Shown: positions 8,758 through 18,312 of the stretch, one piece after another | Numbering within the stretch: position 1 is the first letter of the stretch | Layout of the letters: the number at the start of each line of letters is the position of its first letter | Source of the DNA: Undibacterium sp. CCC3.4 | GTDB taxonomy: Bacteria > Pseudomonadota > Gammaproteobacteria > Burkholderiales > Burkholderiaceae_D | Assembly: GCF_034347425.1 (NCBI RefSeq) | Contig: NZ_CP133779.1 | Coordinates: forward strand, 3,720,001-3,784,000 | Direction of reading: 5' to 3' | Length of the DNA stretch: 64,000 nucleotides | Translations under genes and position numbers: made by a program | Notes under the pieces: model-generated | Told to the model about the DNA's origin: nothing | The model's input: only the letters and a program-made list of their open reading frames with translations | Database searches by the model: none

Positions 8758-11415
8758 ATGACAGACAAAAAGAAATCCAGCGCAACGCCCGACTCTGAGG
8801 CCAAACATACCCCCATGATGCTGCAATATTTAGGCATCAAAGCCGAGCATCCCGATACCTTGGTGTTCTATCGCATGGGTGATTTTTATGAATTGTTTTT
8901 TGGCGATGCCGAAAAAGTCTCGCGCCTGCTGGGTATCACGCTCACGCAACGCGGCAGTTCCGGTGGTAACCCGATCAAGATGGCTGGCGTACCGTTTCAC
9001 TCGCTCGAAACGTATCTGGCCAAACTGGTCAAGCTGGGCGAATCGGCAGCGATCTGTGAACAAATCGGCGATCCGGCGACCAGCAAGGGTCCGGTAGAAC
9101 GCAAGGTGATGCGCGTGATCACTCCCGGCACCCTGACTGACACCGATTTATTGCCGGAAAAATCAGAACGCCCTTTACTCGCGCTGGTAATGCTGCAACA
9201 ACGTAAAACCATTACCGTTGGCTTGGCTTGGCTGTCGCTGGCCAGTGGCGCATTGAAATTAATGGAATTTCAATGCGAAGAGAAAGCCTTGCGCAACCGC
9301 TTGATGCAAGAATTGGAGCGCATTTCTCCGGCTGAAATTCTGCTGTCGGCCGGTACCCTGTTGTTGGAAGAATTTCATCAGCAATTGCCGGGGAAATTTT
9401 CCGAAGTCCCGGACTGGCACTTCGATCTCAAACAAGGGCAAAAAGCCTTGGAAGATCAAATGGGTACGGCCACCCTCAGTGGTTTCGGTGCCGATATGAT
9501 GAGTGCGGCCTTCGGTGCCGGCGGTGCCTTGCTGCGCTACGCGGAAAGTACCCAAGGACGCGGACTGCGTCATGTCAACAGTTTAACAGTAGAAAGCGAA
9601 GAAGAATTCATCGGCCTCGACAGCGCGACGCGGCGTAATTTGGAATTGACCGAAACCCTGCGCGGCCAAGAAGCGCCGACCCTGTTTTCCCTGCTCGATC
9701 ACTGCCGCACCGCGATGGGTTCACGCCTGCTGCGTCATTGGTTGCATCATCCGCGCCGCGATCAAGCCGTGGCACGCTCGCGCCATGCCGCCATCGCCGC
9801 CTTGATACAAACCGATGCCGCTGAGCAGTTTGTGCCGATTCTCAATGCCATTCCCGACATCGAACGAATTACCACGCGCATTGCCCTGCAATCGGCACGA
9901 CCGCGCGACCTGTCCGGCCTGCGCGATGGCTTGCAACAATTGCCGCAGTTACGCCAACTCGTCAGCCACTGTCTGAGCGCTTCAGAAACCAGCGTACTGG
10001 CGATGGCGTTGGCAGACTTGGCGACCCCGATCGACTGCCTCGACGCACTGGAGCGCGGCCTCATGCCGGTGCCGGCGAGCATGGTGCGCGATGGTGGCGT
10101 GATTGCCACCGGTTACGATGCCGAGCTCGATGAATTGCGCGCCTTATCCGAAAATGCCGGACAATTTCTGATCGACCTGGAAATTTCCGAACGCGAACGC
10201 ACCGGCATTGCCAATTTACGTGTCGAATATAACCGTGTGCATGGTTTCTATATCGAAGTCACCAACGGCCAGAGCGATAAAGTGCCTGATAATTATCGCC
10301 GTCGTCAAACACTCAAAAATGCCGAACGCTATATCACGCCAGAATTGAAAGCCTTTGAAGACAAGGCTTTGTCAGCCCAAGACCGGGCCTTGGTGCGTGA
10401 AAAAATTCTGTTCGATCAATTGCTACAACACATTGCGCTCCACATAACTCAATTGCAAACGATCGCCCATGCCATCGCCCAGCTCGATGCCTTGGCTGGT
10501 TTGGCCGGCCATGCCCTGCGCAACAATTGGTGCGCGCCGCAACTACTCGCGGAACCACAGTTGCGGATACAACAGGGTCGTCACCCGGTGGTGGAAAATC
10601 AAATCGAACGATTTATTGCCAATGATTGCGAACTCTCTGAAGAACGCAAACTGTTGTTGATCACCGGTCCGAATATGGGTGGTAAATCGACCTTCATGCG
10701 CCAGGTTGCGCTGATCACCCTGCTCGCCTATGTTGGCAGCTATGTGCCGGCAACAGCGGCCGCCATCGGCCCCATCGACAGGATTTTTACCCGCATCGGC
10801 GCAGCCGATGATCTGGCCGGTGGGCGTTCCACCTTCATGGTGGAAATGACGGAATCGGCTGCTATTCTCAATGCTGCCAGCACGCACTCTTTGGTCTTGA
10901 TGGATGAGGTAGGCCGTGGCACCTCGACCTTCGACGGCTTGGCACTGGCCTGGGCGATTTCGAAACATTTGATCGAGGTATCGCGCAGTTACACTTTGTT
11001 TGCGACCCATTACTTTGAACTCACGCAACTGCCAGACTTACATCCGAGTGCAGCCAATGTGCATTTGTCAGCGGTCGAGCATAAAGAGAAAATCGTTTTC
11101 TTACATGCCGTGCAAAGCGGCCCGGCTTCGCAAAGCTATGGCCTGCAAGTAGCACAACTGGCCGGCATACCGCAAAGCGTGATTCGCGCCGCGCGCAAGC
11201 ACTTGGCCGAGCTCGAAGCGCATTCCTTGCAAGCGACGCCGCAATTCGATCTATTCTCTACGCCAAGCTTGCCAGCAGTAACGGAGGCGGCACTGCCGGC
11301 GGAATTCGAGGAATTGCATGAGGAATTGGCGGCCTTGGATCCCGATGCCTTGACCCCGCGCCAGGCACTCGAGGCCTTGTATGCGCTCAAGGGCCTGTAT
11401 CAAGCGGCTCAGTAA
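8758..11415 (+). CDS. mutS: DNA mismatch repair protein MutS
   Basis: An 885-residue MutS. The mismatch-reading motif [11 protein letters not shown] (near residue 38) holds the Phe-X-Glu pair. The ATPase has Walker [14 protein letters not shown] (about 638), STFMVEMTE, Walker [17 protein letters not shown] and [10 protein letters not shown]. Length and domain order match full-length MutS, including the C-terminal tetramer tail after about residue 820. The start at 8758 begins MTDKKKSS just before the conserved HTPMMLQYL segment. No mutL is in the window. Confidence 0.97.
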   Translation: MTDKKKSSATPDSEAKHTPMMLQYLGIKAEHPDTLVFYRMGDFYELFFGDAEKVSRLLGITLTQRGSSGGNPIKMAGVPFHSLETYLAKLVKLGESAAICEQIGDPATSKGPVERKVMRVITPGTLTDTDLLPEKSERPLLALVMLQQRKTITVGLAWLSLASGALKLMEFQCEEKALRNRLMQELERISPAEILLSAGTLLLEEFHQQLPGKFSEVPDWHFDLKQGQKALEDQMGTATLSGFGADMMSAAFGAGGALLRYAESTQGRGLRHVNSLTVESEEEFIGLDSATRRNLELTETLRGQEAPTLFSLLDHCRTAMGSRLLRHWLHHPRRDQAVARSRHAAIAALIQTDAAEQFVPILNAIPDIERITTRIALQSARPRDLSGLRDGLQQLPQLRQLVSHCLSASETSVLAMALADLATPIDCLDALERGLMPVPASMVRDGGVIATGYDAELDELRALSENAGQFLIDLEISERERTGIANLRVEYNRVHGFYIEVTNGQSDKVPDNYRRRQTLKNAERYITPELKAFEDKALSAQDRALVREKILFDQLLQHIALHITQLQTIAHAIAQLDALAGLAGHALRNNWCAPQLLAEPQLRIQQGRHPVVENQIERFIANDCELSEERKLLLITGPNMGGKSTFMRQVALITLLAYVGSYVPATAAAIGPIDRIFTRIGAADDLAGGRSTFMVEMTESAAILNAASTHSLVLMDEVGRGTSTFDGLALAWAISKHLIEVSRSYTLFATHYFELTQLPDLHPSAANVHLSAVEHKEKIVFLHAVQSGPASQSYGLQVAQLAGIPQSVIRAARKHLAELEAHSLQATPQFDLFSTPSLPAVTEAALPAEFEELHEELAALDPDALTPRQALEALYALKGLYQAAQ

Positions 11416-11420
11416 ACGAA

Positions 11421-11444
11421 ATCGGGCCACGCAAGTGGCCCGAT
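11421..11444 (+). terminator. Terminator-like hairpin after mutS
   Basis: ATCGGGCCAC pairs perfectly with GTGGCCCGAT around a GCAA loop, six nucleotides after the mutS stop. There is no T run behind it (TGATCAAC), so it may protect the 3' end rather than terminate on its own. Confidence 0.55.
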
Positions 11445-11476
11445 TGATCAACTCAGGGTTTGAAACCCCGGCCTTC

Positions 11477-11762
11477 AGAGGCTGTCACAAAAGCCTGATG
11501 GACGCTTTTTTACACCTGAAACACCGCATACCTCGTCATTCCTGCATGCCACAGTCTCGTCATTCCTGCATGCCACAGTCTCGTCATTCCCGCATGCTTT
11601 TGGCGGGAACCCAGTGTCGTTTTTAACACTGAAAACAGCATCATTTCTGGCATTTTCAGTCAACCACGAACGTCGCTGGATTCCTGCCAAAAGCGCGCAG
11701 GAACGACGTGATGTCCGACCGGGGTAATGATACCGAGTGAAAACCCTTTTGCGACAGCCTCT
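11477..11762. repeat. MITE-like element with terminal inverted repeats (copy A)
   Basis: The 286-bp gap filler between mutS and slyD begins AGAGGCTGTCACAAAAG and ends with the inverse, CTTTTGCGACAGCCTCT, a 16/17 match. It contains no credible gene. Inside are short repeats of the CGTCATTCCTGC type and a palindromic part near 11670-11705. Related sequence recurs at 32269-32504 and 38490-38604. The termini look like those of IS5-type elements, so a non-autonomous derivative is likely; that link is inference. Confidence 0.7.
11532..11597. repeat. 24-bp tandem repeat inside the MITE-like element
   Basis: Two exact 24-bp units (11532-11555, 11556-11579), each starting CTCGTCATTCCTGCATG, are followed by a partial third unit with one change (CCCGCATGC). 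Neither the 32 kb nor the 38 kb relative has this tandem array. Confidence 0.75.
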
Positions 11763-11860
11763 TGGGGCCGGCGAGCGAGGAAGGAGCGACCCGATGGGAG
11801 GGGATGCAAACCCCTTCCAGAGTCTGTTCCATCGTCGCTTGCGACGATCGATTAAGTTGT

Positions 11861-12409
11861 TCAGTGCAGTGAATGAGTGCGGTATTCGTTGCCGCTGTCA
11901 TCTTCATCTTCCTCATCGTGATGATGCGCATGCGCGCCATGAACATGACCGTGAGCAATTTCTTCATCACTGGCTTCGCGTACCGCTTCAACCGTTACAG
12001 AAAAACGCAAGGCAATGCCGGCCAGCGGGTGATTGCCATCGAGGACAACTTTGTCATCAGCGATGTCGGTCACCGTAAACAGCATGCTATCTTCTTCATC
12101 CGACGGCTCTGCCTGCTCGGGCGTGCCCTCGAACTGCATCCCGACTTCCAGTGGCGAAGGGAAACGATCGCGTGTCTCTACTTTCACCAGGGTCGCATCG
12201 TAATCGCCAAAGGCATCTTCTGGGTTCAATTGCAAAATTGTGGAGAAGCCGGCTTCTTTACCTTCAAGCGCTTCTTCGATTTTCGGGAAGATATTGTCAT
12301 AGCCACCATGCAGGTACACCATCGGCTCCTGACCTTCTTCGATCAGGTTATCTTGCGCGTCGGATAAGGTATAGCGGGCAGTAACAACTGAATTTTTGAC
12401 AATCTTCAT
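11861..12409 (-). CDS. slyD: FKBP-type peptidyl-prolyl isomerase SlyD
   Basis: A 182-residue prolyl isomerase and metallochaperone. The FKBP part is split by an insert-in-flap domain (about 70-125), as in SlyD: it starts VVTARYTLSDAQDNLIEE and ends GNHPLAGIALRFSVTVEAV. The C-terminal tail is rich in His and acidic residues (HGHVHGAHAHHHDEEDEDD), the nickel-binding tail of the family. It is divergent from the RoxA-like gene with 80 bp between starts. Confidence 0.93.
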   Translation of the reverse strand: MKIVKNSVVTARYTLSDAQDNLIEEGQEPMVYLHGGYDNIFPKIEEALEGKEAGFSTILQLNPEDAFGDYDATLVKVETRDRFPSPLEVGMQFEGTPEQAEPSDEEDSMLFTVTDIADDKVVLDGNHPLAGIALRFSVTVEAVREASDEEIAHGHVHGAHAHHHDEEDEDDSGNEYRTHSLH

Positions 12410-12489
12410 ACAATTTCCTTAAAAAATAAATATTCATAGCAGATTATACTCGTCTAGCAGCACAGCCAAGCTCAGCCTATAATATCGCC

Positions 12490-13623
12490 ATGAAAAAAAA
12501 CCTCCTCCCCCTGACACTGCTCGGCGGAATTACCGCGGAACAATTCTTCCAAGAATATTGGCACAAAAAGCCTTTATTAATCCGCCAAGCTATTCCTGGC
12601 TTCGTGCCGCCGCTCAGCCAGGAGCAATTATTTGACTTGACCGGCCGCGAAGACGTCGAATCGCGTCTGGTCAGTTGTTTTAATAGTCACTGGGAAATGC
12701 AGAACGGCCCTATTGCTGCGCTACCACGCAAAGAAAACAAAGACTGGACCTTACTGGTACAGGGTGTGAACTTGCATGAGCGCGCGGCCGACGACTTGTT
12801 ACGCCAATTCCGCTTCCTTCCCGATGCCCGCCTCGACGACTTGATGATCAGCTACGCGGCCGACGGCGGCGGTGTGGGGCCGCACTTCGATTCTTACGAT
12901 GTGTTCTTGCTTCAAGCGCAGGGACTACGCAAATGGCAAATCGGCGCACAAAAAGATTTATCGCTGATCGATGGCATGCCGCTCAAAATTCTGAAAAAAT
13001 TCACGCCCGAGCAAGAATTCATCCTCGAGCCGGGCGACATGCTGTACTTGCCGCCTCACTATGCGCATGACGGCATTGCCATCGGCGAATGCATGACTTG
13101 CTCCATCGGTTTTCGCGCTCCCTCGTTTCAGGAAATCGGCGTCGCCTTTTTGCAATTTATGTCTGACAGCATAGATTTGCCAGGTCGTTATGCCGACCCC
13201 GAACTCCAGCCCAGCGCAGCCCCGGCCGAACTCGACCACGCGCTGATCGCACAAATCAGCGAACAAATCCAGCATATCCGCTTCACGCCGGAAGACATCA
13301 CGATTTTCATCGGCGAATATCTGTCTGCACCTAAAGCCAGCGTATTTTTCAACGCACCCGAAAAAGCCCTGACACCGAAGCGTTTCGCTGCAGCGGCACA
13401 GAAGAAGGGTTTGCGTCTTGCACTGAAAACGACCATGTTGTACCGCGACGAGCACGTGTTTATTAACGGTGAGTCATTTGCGGTTGACGAACATGATCAA
13501 GTCATACTCAATCGTTTGGCTAATCAGCGCTGTCTGGCCGGGACCGATTTACTGCAAGCGTCTGACGATGTGATGGAAGCTTTTTGCTTATGGACCGAAG
13601 ATGGCTGGCTGGAATTAGCTTGA
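12490..13623 (+). CDS. JmjC/cupin ribosomal oxygenase (RoxA/YcfD-like)
   Basis: A 377-residue 2-oxoglutarate/Fe(II)-dependent oxygenase. The family hydroxylates an arginine of ribosomal protein L16. The iron ligands appear as His-x-Asp in GPHFDSYDVFLLQ (near residue 133) and the distal His in YLPPHYAHDG (near 193). The first residues (EQFFQEYWHKKPLLIRQA) match the start of the family's cupin domain, and the C-terminal 120 residues form the winged-helix part. The start is close behind the divergent slyD. Confidence 0.88.
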   Translation: MKKNLLPLTLLGGITAEQFFQEYWHKKPLLIRQAIPGFVPPLSQEQLFDLTGREDVESRLVSCFNSHWEMQNGPIAALPRKENKDWTLLVQGVNLHERAADDLLRQFRFLPDARLDDLMISYAADGGGVGPHFDSYDVFLLQAQGLRKWQIGAQKDLSLIDGMPLKILKKFTPEQEFILEPGDMLYLPPHYAHDGIAIGECMTCSIGFRAPSFQEIGVAFLQFMSDSIDLPGRYADPELQPSAAPAELDHALIAQISEQIQHIRFTPEDITIFIGEYLSAPKASVFFNAPEKALTPKRFAAAAQKKGLRLALKTTMLYRDEHVFINGESFAVDEHDQVILNRLANQRCLAGTDLLQASDDVMEAFCLWTEDGWLELA

Positions 13624-13777
13624 TGATTTTTACTCAAATCTGAAAAATTTGAATAAAAAATTTTCTTTCAGTACAAAAACAGCCCTTTTTGGCTGCCCAA
13701 TGCTTTCCTAAATGCAAATATATGAGAAAAACAGGGCAATTCACCATCTATGGCTGTTCCATTGCCTCAAAAATCAT

Positions 13778-13927
13778 TATAATCGTGGGCTAGGGAACTT
13801 TCGAAGGTACCGGAGAATTTCCGTTCCTCGTTACCGCCGAGTAAACCTATGTAGAGCGATAATTACCGGTAATTATTCATCGCAAAATTCTGATCTTATT
13901 TTTGATCTACTTATTGAAAGTACAAAC
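13778..13927 (+). promoter_or_regulatory. Promoter -10 and leader of the small lipoprotein gene
   Basis: A perfect TATAAT at 13778-13783 lies 145 bp upstream of the lipoprotein start; the matching -35 is weak. The leader contains an 18-bp perfect palindrome at 13859-13876 (ATAATTACC/GGTAATTAT) and a GC-richer hairpin region at about 13805-13850. The whole 304-bp gap 13624-13927 otherwise shows only AT-rich sequence and a small CAGCC/GGCTG hairpin (13680-13695) behind the upstream gene. A translational control role for the leader is only a guess. Confidence 0.45.
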
Positions 13928-14152
13928 ATGAAAAAATCACTCCTGATCGTATCCCTGTTGGCAATCGCTTTGGCCGCTTGCGGTAAAAAAGAAGAAGCCG
14001 CTCCTGCAGCATCCGCAGTTGCTCCAGCACCAGCTTCGGCTCCTGCTGAAGCACCAGCAGCTGCTCCAGCTCCTGCAGCCGCTTCGGATGCAGCCGCTGC
14101 ATCTGGCGCCGCTCCAGCAGCTTCGGCTACTGCAGCTCCAGCATCCAAGTAA
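13928..14152 (+). CDS. Small alanine/proline-rich lipoprotein
   Basis: A 74-residue protein starting MKKSLLIVSLLAIALAACGKK. The lipobox LAAC puts the lipidated cysteine at residue 18, so the mature protein is anchored in a membrane and has only about 57 residues. The rest is low complexity: Ala, Pro, Ser and Glu repeats with no visible domain. Such short lipoproteins are common in Oxalobacteraceae, and their role is unknown. The true start is the ATG before the signal peptide; a longer in-frame extension upstream has no signal character. Confidence 0.8.
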   Translation: MKKSLLIVSLLAIALAACGKKEEAAPAASAVAPAPASAPAEAPAAAPAPAAASDAAAASGAAPAASATAAPASK

Positions 14153-14168
14153 TTTTTTACTTGTGCTG

Positions 14169-14198
14169 AAAAAGCCGACCGCAAGGTCGGCTTTTTTT
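14169..14198. terminator. Bidirectional terminator between the lipoprotein gene and cheV
   Basis: AAAGCCGACC (14171-14180), loop GCAA, GGTCGGCTTT. T runs on the plus strand and A runs on the other side let it serve both converging genes. Confidence 0.9.
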
Positions 14199-14275
14199 AT
14201 GCCCCCAAAAAAACTTTGGAATTTAAAAAAACGGCACGCAATCAATGCGCACCGCTTCAGTGAGAGACCAGTCGC

Positions 14276-15232
14276 TTACTTGGCCAGCACTTTTCGAATC
14301 GCCGCCGCCAATTCTTCCGCCACAAACTTCGCCACATAGGCATCTGCGCCGACAGTTTTGATATGCTCTTCATTGGTTTGACCAGACAAAGAGGAGTGTA
14401 TGATTACAGGCAAGCCTTTATAGCGTTCATCTTGCTTGATTTTACGCGTCAGCGTAAAGCCATCCATTTCCGGCATTTCCAAATCTGTCAGCACCATGGC
14501 GACCTTGTCGCGCAAAGACTTACCCTCAGTGGTCGCCGCTGCGGCGAGCAACTGCAGCTTGTCCCAGGCTTCCTTGCCGGTCTTGGTCATGATGTAGGGT
14601 GCACCAATGGCCCCGAGCGCTTGTTCAATCAAGCTACGCGCTACGGCAGAATCATCGGCCGCCAGAATGACCGAGCCTTCTTTCATCTGCAAACGATCGC
14701 CGATGGTTTCCGGGTCAATGTCTTTGGTATCTGAAGGGGTAATCTGACGTAAGATCTGTTCGACATCCAGTACTTGGGCTAACCGGGTATTCTCCGTATC
14801 GCCATCGAGACGAGCAATGCTCGTCACCATGCCACCGACTGCACTGCTTTCGGCTGACAGCACTTGATTCCAATCAAGGCGCACGATCTCTTCCACCGAT
14901 TCCACCGCAAAACCTTGGGTCGTGCGCGCATATTCGGTAACGAGCATAATATTCAAGCCCGTTTTCGGCGTGCAACCGACCACGGCCGGCAAATCGATCA
15001 CAGGAATGATTTGCCCACGCAAATTGACCACGCCCAACATGTGTGGCAAGGAACCGGCTACCGCCGTGATGGCTGGCATCGCGACGATTTCTCTGACCTT
15101 AAAAACATTAATGCCGAATAATTCAGACCGGTCACCGGCGGCGTCGCCACCCAATCTGAACAATAGCAATTCAAACTTGTTGGAACCAGTGAGATTGGTA
15201 CGTTCGTCCACTTCTTGTTGTACAGAACTCAT
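14276..15232 (-). CDS. cheV: Chemotaxis coupling/receiver protein CheV
   Basis: A 318-residue fusion of a CheW-like domain (about 10-165, with VVNLRGQIIPVIDLPAVVG) and a response-regulator receiver (about 190-318). The receiver shows the acidic pair ADDSAVAR, the phospho-acceptor Asp in VLTDLEMPEMDGF, the Ser in IIHSSLSG and the Lys in YVAKFVAEEL. CheV couples chemoreceptors to CheA and tunes adaptation. The start chosen is MSSVQQEVDE, which has GAGGG upstream at good spacing; an ATG five codons earlier lacks one. No other che genes are nearby. Confidence 0.92.
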   Translation of the reverse strand: MSSVQQEVDERTNLTGSNKFELLLFRLGGDAAGDRSELFGINVFKVREIVAMPAITAVAGSLPHMLGVVNLRGQIIPVIDLPAVVGCTPKTGLNIMLVTEYARTTQGFAVESVEEIVRLDWNQVLSAESSAVGGMVTSIARLDGDTENTRLAQVLDVEQILRQITPSDTKDIDPETIGDRLQMKEGSVILAADDSAVARSLIEQALGAIGAPYIMTKTGKEAWDKLQLLAAAATTEGKSLRDKVAMVLTDLEMPEMDGFTLTRKIKQDERYKGLPVIIHSSLSGQTNEEHIKTVGADAYVAKFVAEELAAAIRKVLAK

Positions 15233-15414
15233 AATTTTCGCCCTCATCGGTAAACGAATTAAAGATCAATAATTTACTGCATGTAATATGGTAAGTTTAA
15301 GATTGACATAAATACATGTACTTATCTTATTACAAATTCTAGCAATGATTCATGCTTCACGGCACCGACTTCGAGAATTGAATTAAAGAAACCTTTGTAA
15401 TTCAGCAAATTTAC

Positions 15415-16782
15415 TTACTTTATGACACGATAGCAAGGGGTGTAAGCTTTGCCAGGCAACTTCATTCGGTTTTGCACAACAAAAGACGTCAGCAAACTAT
15501 CCATTGCCTCCATCATAGCCGTATCCCCGGCTATTTCGAAATGCCCGTGTTGCTCAATTGCCCGGATTCCTTGATTTTTAACATTTCCCGCCACAATGCC
15601 AGAAAAGGCCCGGCGTAAATTCGCCGCCAGCAAATGGCGCTCTTGATTTTTATGGAGTGCCAGATTACGCATATTTTGATGCGTCGGTTCGAAGGGTTTT
15701 TGAAACTCCGCATCTATTTTCAACATCCAATTGAAATAATAGGCATCGCCTTCGGCTTTGCGGTAGGCACGCACCTGTGCAATCCCCTGCGCGACGGTTT
15801 GCGCAACCAAGACGGGATCGCCAATGATGATTTGGTATAAAGCTTGCGCCGGCGCGCCCAGCGTATCGGCGATGAAGCGATCAATCTGGGTGAAATAAGC
15901 AGCAGCACTGGCCGGTCCGGTAAAAATCAAAGGAAACGGCATGTCCGCATTGTCCGGGTGCAGCAAGATACCAAGCAAATACAGAATTTCTTCCGCAGTC
16001 CCCGCCCCACCAGGGAACACAATGACTGCATGACCACAGCGTACAAACGCCTCGAGGCGTTTTTCTATATCCGGCAGTATCACCAATTCATTGACGATAG
16101 GGTTAGGGGCTTCGGCAGCGATGATGCCAGGCTCGGTGAAACCGAGGTAACGATTATGCGTGATGCGCTGCTTGGCATGACCTATGGTGGCCCCCTTCAT
16201 CGGTCCCTTCATCGCGCCCGGACCACAGCCGGTACAGATGTCGAGGGCACGCAAGCCAAGCTCATAGCCGACTTGCTTGGTGTAATCGTACTCCGGACCA
16301 GAGATCGAGTGACCACCCCAGCAAACGACCAGATTAGGATTGACTTGTGGATGCAATAAATTGGCGTTACGCAAAACATGGAACACCGCATCGGTGATGC
16401 CTTCGGAGCTCACTAAATCGAATGGGCCATCGGACAATTGCGCTTGAATAAACAAGATATCGCGCAAGACCGCGAATAAGTGTTCCTGTATGCCTTTGAT
16501 CATTACGCCATTAACGAAGGCGCTGGCCGGTGCCCCTTTTACTTCGAGTTTGATGCCGCGCTCGCGCTCAATGATACTTACTTGAAACGTCTTATAACGT
16601 TCAAGCAATTCTTTGCCATCATCGAGTCCGCTGCCGCAATTCAAAACTGCCAATGCACAATTTCGAAACACTTGGTATAAGCCGCCATGACTGTGGTCCA
16701 ACAACATGGCCACTTCGAGCTTGGACAAAACTTCCATCCGACCTTCGGGCGAAATTTGGGTATCGATCACTTCATATTCCAT
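15415..16782 (-). CDS. ppnN: Pyrimidine/purine nucleotide 5'-monophosphate nucleosidase PpnN (LOG family)
   Basis: A 455-residue protein that aligns by eye along its whole length with E. coli PpnN (YgdH). It has LEVAMLLDHS near the start, VVCWGGHSI, ICTGCGPGAMKGPMKGA, the LOG motif FPGGAGTAEEILYLLGIL (near residue 270), and the end HRMKLPGKAYTPCY after ADLRRAFSGIVAGNVK. PpnN splits nucleotide monophosphates into base and ribose-5-phosphate and is controlled by (p)ppGpp in E. coli. MEYEVIDTQ at 16782 is the natural start; 12 extra codons upstream look non-coding. Confidence 0.92.
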   Translation of the reverse strand: MEYEVIDTQISPEGRMEVLSKLEVAMLLDHSHGGLYQVFRNCALAVLNCGSGLDDGKELLERYKTFQVSIIERERGIKLEVKGAPASAFVNGVMIKGIQEHLFAVLRDILFIQAQLSDGPFDLVSSEGITDAVFHVLRNANLLHPQVNPNLVVCWGGHSISGPEYDYTKQVGYELGLRALDICTGCGPGAMKGPMKGATIGHAKQRITHNRYLGFTEPGIIAAEAPNPIVNELVILPDIEKRLEAFVRCGHAVIVFPGGAGTAEEILYLLGILLHPDNADMPFPLIFTGPASAAAYFTQIDRFIADTLGAPAQALYQIIIGDPVLVAQTVAQGIAQVRAYRKAEGDAYYFNWMLKIDAEFQKPFEPTHQNMRNLALHKNQERHLLAANLRRAFSGIVAGNVKNQGIRAIEQHGHFEIAGDTAMMEAMDSLLTSFVVQNRMKLPGKAYTPCYRVIK

Positions 16783-16991
16783 GCTGCAACACTTTCCTGA
16801 AAACGCCGCAGGCCGCACAATCGGCCGCAGGCTTGAATATCATTATGCATGCTTTCCAGCGCTTGTCAGCCCGGCGCGGATGAAAATCACTGCTTTGCCA
16901 ATTGCTGCTGCTGCTGGCGGCATTAAATATAAATTATTTGGCATGGCCCCTTGCTTATCCTGGGCGGGCGTTGTATTATTCGGGCCTCAGA

Positions 16992-17069
<78 letters not shown>

Positions 17070-17076
17070 TAAAATC

Positions 17077-17107
17077 AAAGGCTTACAGAATTGCTGTAAG
17101 CCTTTTT
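17077..17107 (+). terminator. Terminator behind tRNA-fMet, supplied by the island
   Basis: AAAGGCTTACAG (17077-17088), loop AATTG, CTGTAAGCCTTT and a T run. It lies just inside the island end; a different terminator follows the att copy at the other end (32113-32150), probably the original one. Confidence 0.88.
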
Positions 17108-17125
17108 GCATTTAAAACGATTTAT

Positions 17126-17146
17126 TGCTGCAATTTTGCTGCACTT
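17126..17146. promoter_or_regulatory. Candidate integrase arm-type site, left
   Basis: A 21-bp stretch made of two TTGCTGCA/TTTGCTGCA-like words. It matches 31944-31964 at the other island end with one difference and in the same orientation. Its position, 56 bp inside the att core, fits a binding site for the integrase's N-terminal domain. Confidence 0.5.
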
Positions 17147-17202
17147 CCGTTTGAAATGCCGGTGTCTATACCCTGTTCCTCAACCTCAATTGGAGCAGAA
17201 GT

Positions 17203-18198
17203 ATGGCAACGATCAATAAACGCGGTCCGTATCAATATCAAGCCATTGTCCGGTGCAAAGGCTATCCTACCCAAACACGCACTTTAGAAACCATCAAAGC
17301 AGCCAACGACTGGGCCAGAGATGTCGAGGCAAAAATGCGACGTGGTGAGTTTAGCGACCGTTCAACCGCAGAAAGTACGACTCTCGGCGATGCACTAGAA
17401 CGCTATCGCTTGGAAGTAACGCCCGCTAAGCGCGGTCATGTCAAAGAAAATTACCGTCTTTTGCAGTTGATGCGACACCCTCTGGCTTTACGTCCACTCG
17501 CCCGCCTACAAAATGTCGACTTTTCCACTTACCGTGACCAGCGACTAAAAGAAGTCGCTCCGAAGACAGTACAACTAGAACTTTCCGTATTCTCTGCTGT
17601 ACTCAATACAGCCCGTCGTGACTGGTCAATTTCGGTCGCCAATACCATCACCGATATTCGCAAACCAAAACTCCCCAGAGGCCGCTCCCGGCGTCTGGTT
17701 GGCGATGAGGAGAAGCGCCTGTTTGATACTGCTCGTAAGAGGGAATCATCTGACCTAAGTTTATTAATCGTACTTGCTATCGAAACTGGTATGCGTTGCG
17801 GAGAAATGGTGTCCTTAACTTGGGATCAAATCGACCTAGCTCACCATTTTATTCATTTGGATATGACAAAGAACGGGACTGCTCGGGATGTTCCTTTGTC
17901 GGTTGCTGCAGAATCTGCTCTGCGTAGTGCCCAGCAACATCCACATGGCCGATTGACGGGATTCCAGGCAACGGATGGCGTTACTGCGGCATTTAGTCGA
18001 CTTTGCCGACATGCTGACATAACCAATTTACGTTTTCATGACCTACGCCATGAAGCAGCGTCCAGATGGGCAAAAGTATTACCCGCAGCAACATTGGCAA
18101 AAATCTTTGGCTGGAAAACCTTGCAAATGGCGATGCGCTATTACAACCCTACTGCGGCTGAGTTAGTAGCAGCTATCCGTCAAAAGACAATACATTAG
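17203..18198 (+). CDS. Site-specific tyrosine recombinase (island integrase)
   Basis: A 331-residue phage-type integrase. The catalytic set is visible in the C-terminal half: Arg in IETGMRCGEMVSL (near 197), Lys in DMTKNGTARDVPL, His-x-x-Arg in LRFHDLRHEAASR (near 283), a second ring position in FGWKTLQMAMRYYNP, where the last Tyr pair holds the nucleophile. The N-terminal 60 residues form a small arm-binding domain and the next 100 a core-binding domain. It is transcribed away from the tRNA. IS copy 1 sits 22 bp after its stop. Confidence 0.93.
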   Translation: MATINKRGPYQYQAIVRCKGYPTQTRTLETIKAANDWARDVEAKMRRGEFSDRSTAESTTLGDALERYRLEVTPAKRGHVKENYRLLQLMRHPLALRPLARLQNVDFSTYRDQRLKEVAPKTVQLELSVFSAVLNTARRDWSISVANTITDIRKPKLPRGRSRRLVGDEEKRLFDTARKRESSDLSLLIVLAIETGMRCGEMVSLTWDQIDLAHHFIHLDMTKNGTARDVPLSVAAESALRSAQQHPHGRLTGFQATDGVTAAFSRLCRHADITNLRFHDLRHEAASRWAKVLPAATLAKIFGWKTLQMAMRYYNPTAAELVAAIRQKTIH

Positions 18199-18312
18199 CT
18201 TTCTTCTTTTTAGGATAAGTAAAGTGGCCCCCTAAGTCCAGACAATTATCCAAAGAGTTTAAGATAGTGCCTGTTTCTGCCACAGCTGCGCGGCGCTGCC
18301 CCGTTATTCGCA

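Noticed and set aside
11532..11597. CRISPR-like array
   Set aside because: The 24-bp units are directly adjacent with no unique spacers, and no cas genes are near.
13712..13927. N-terminal extension of the lipoprotein frame
   Set aside because: The in-frame codons upstream of MKKSLL overlap the promoter-like TATAAT and would hide the signal peptide.
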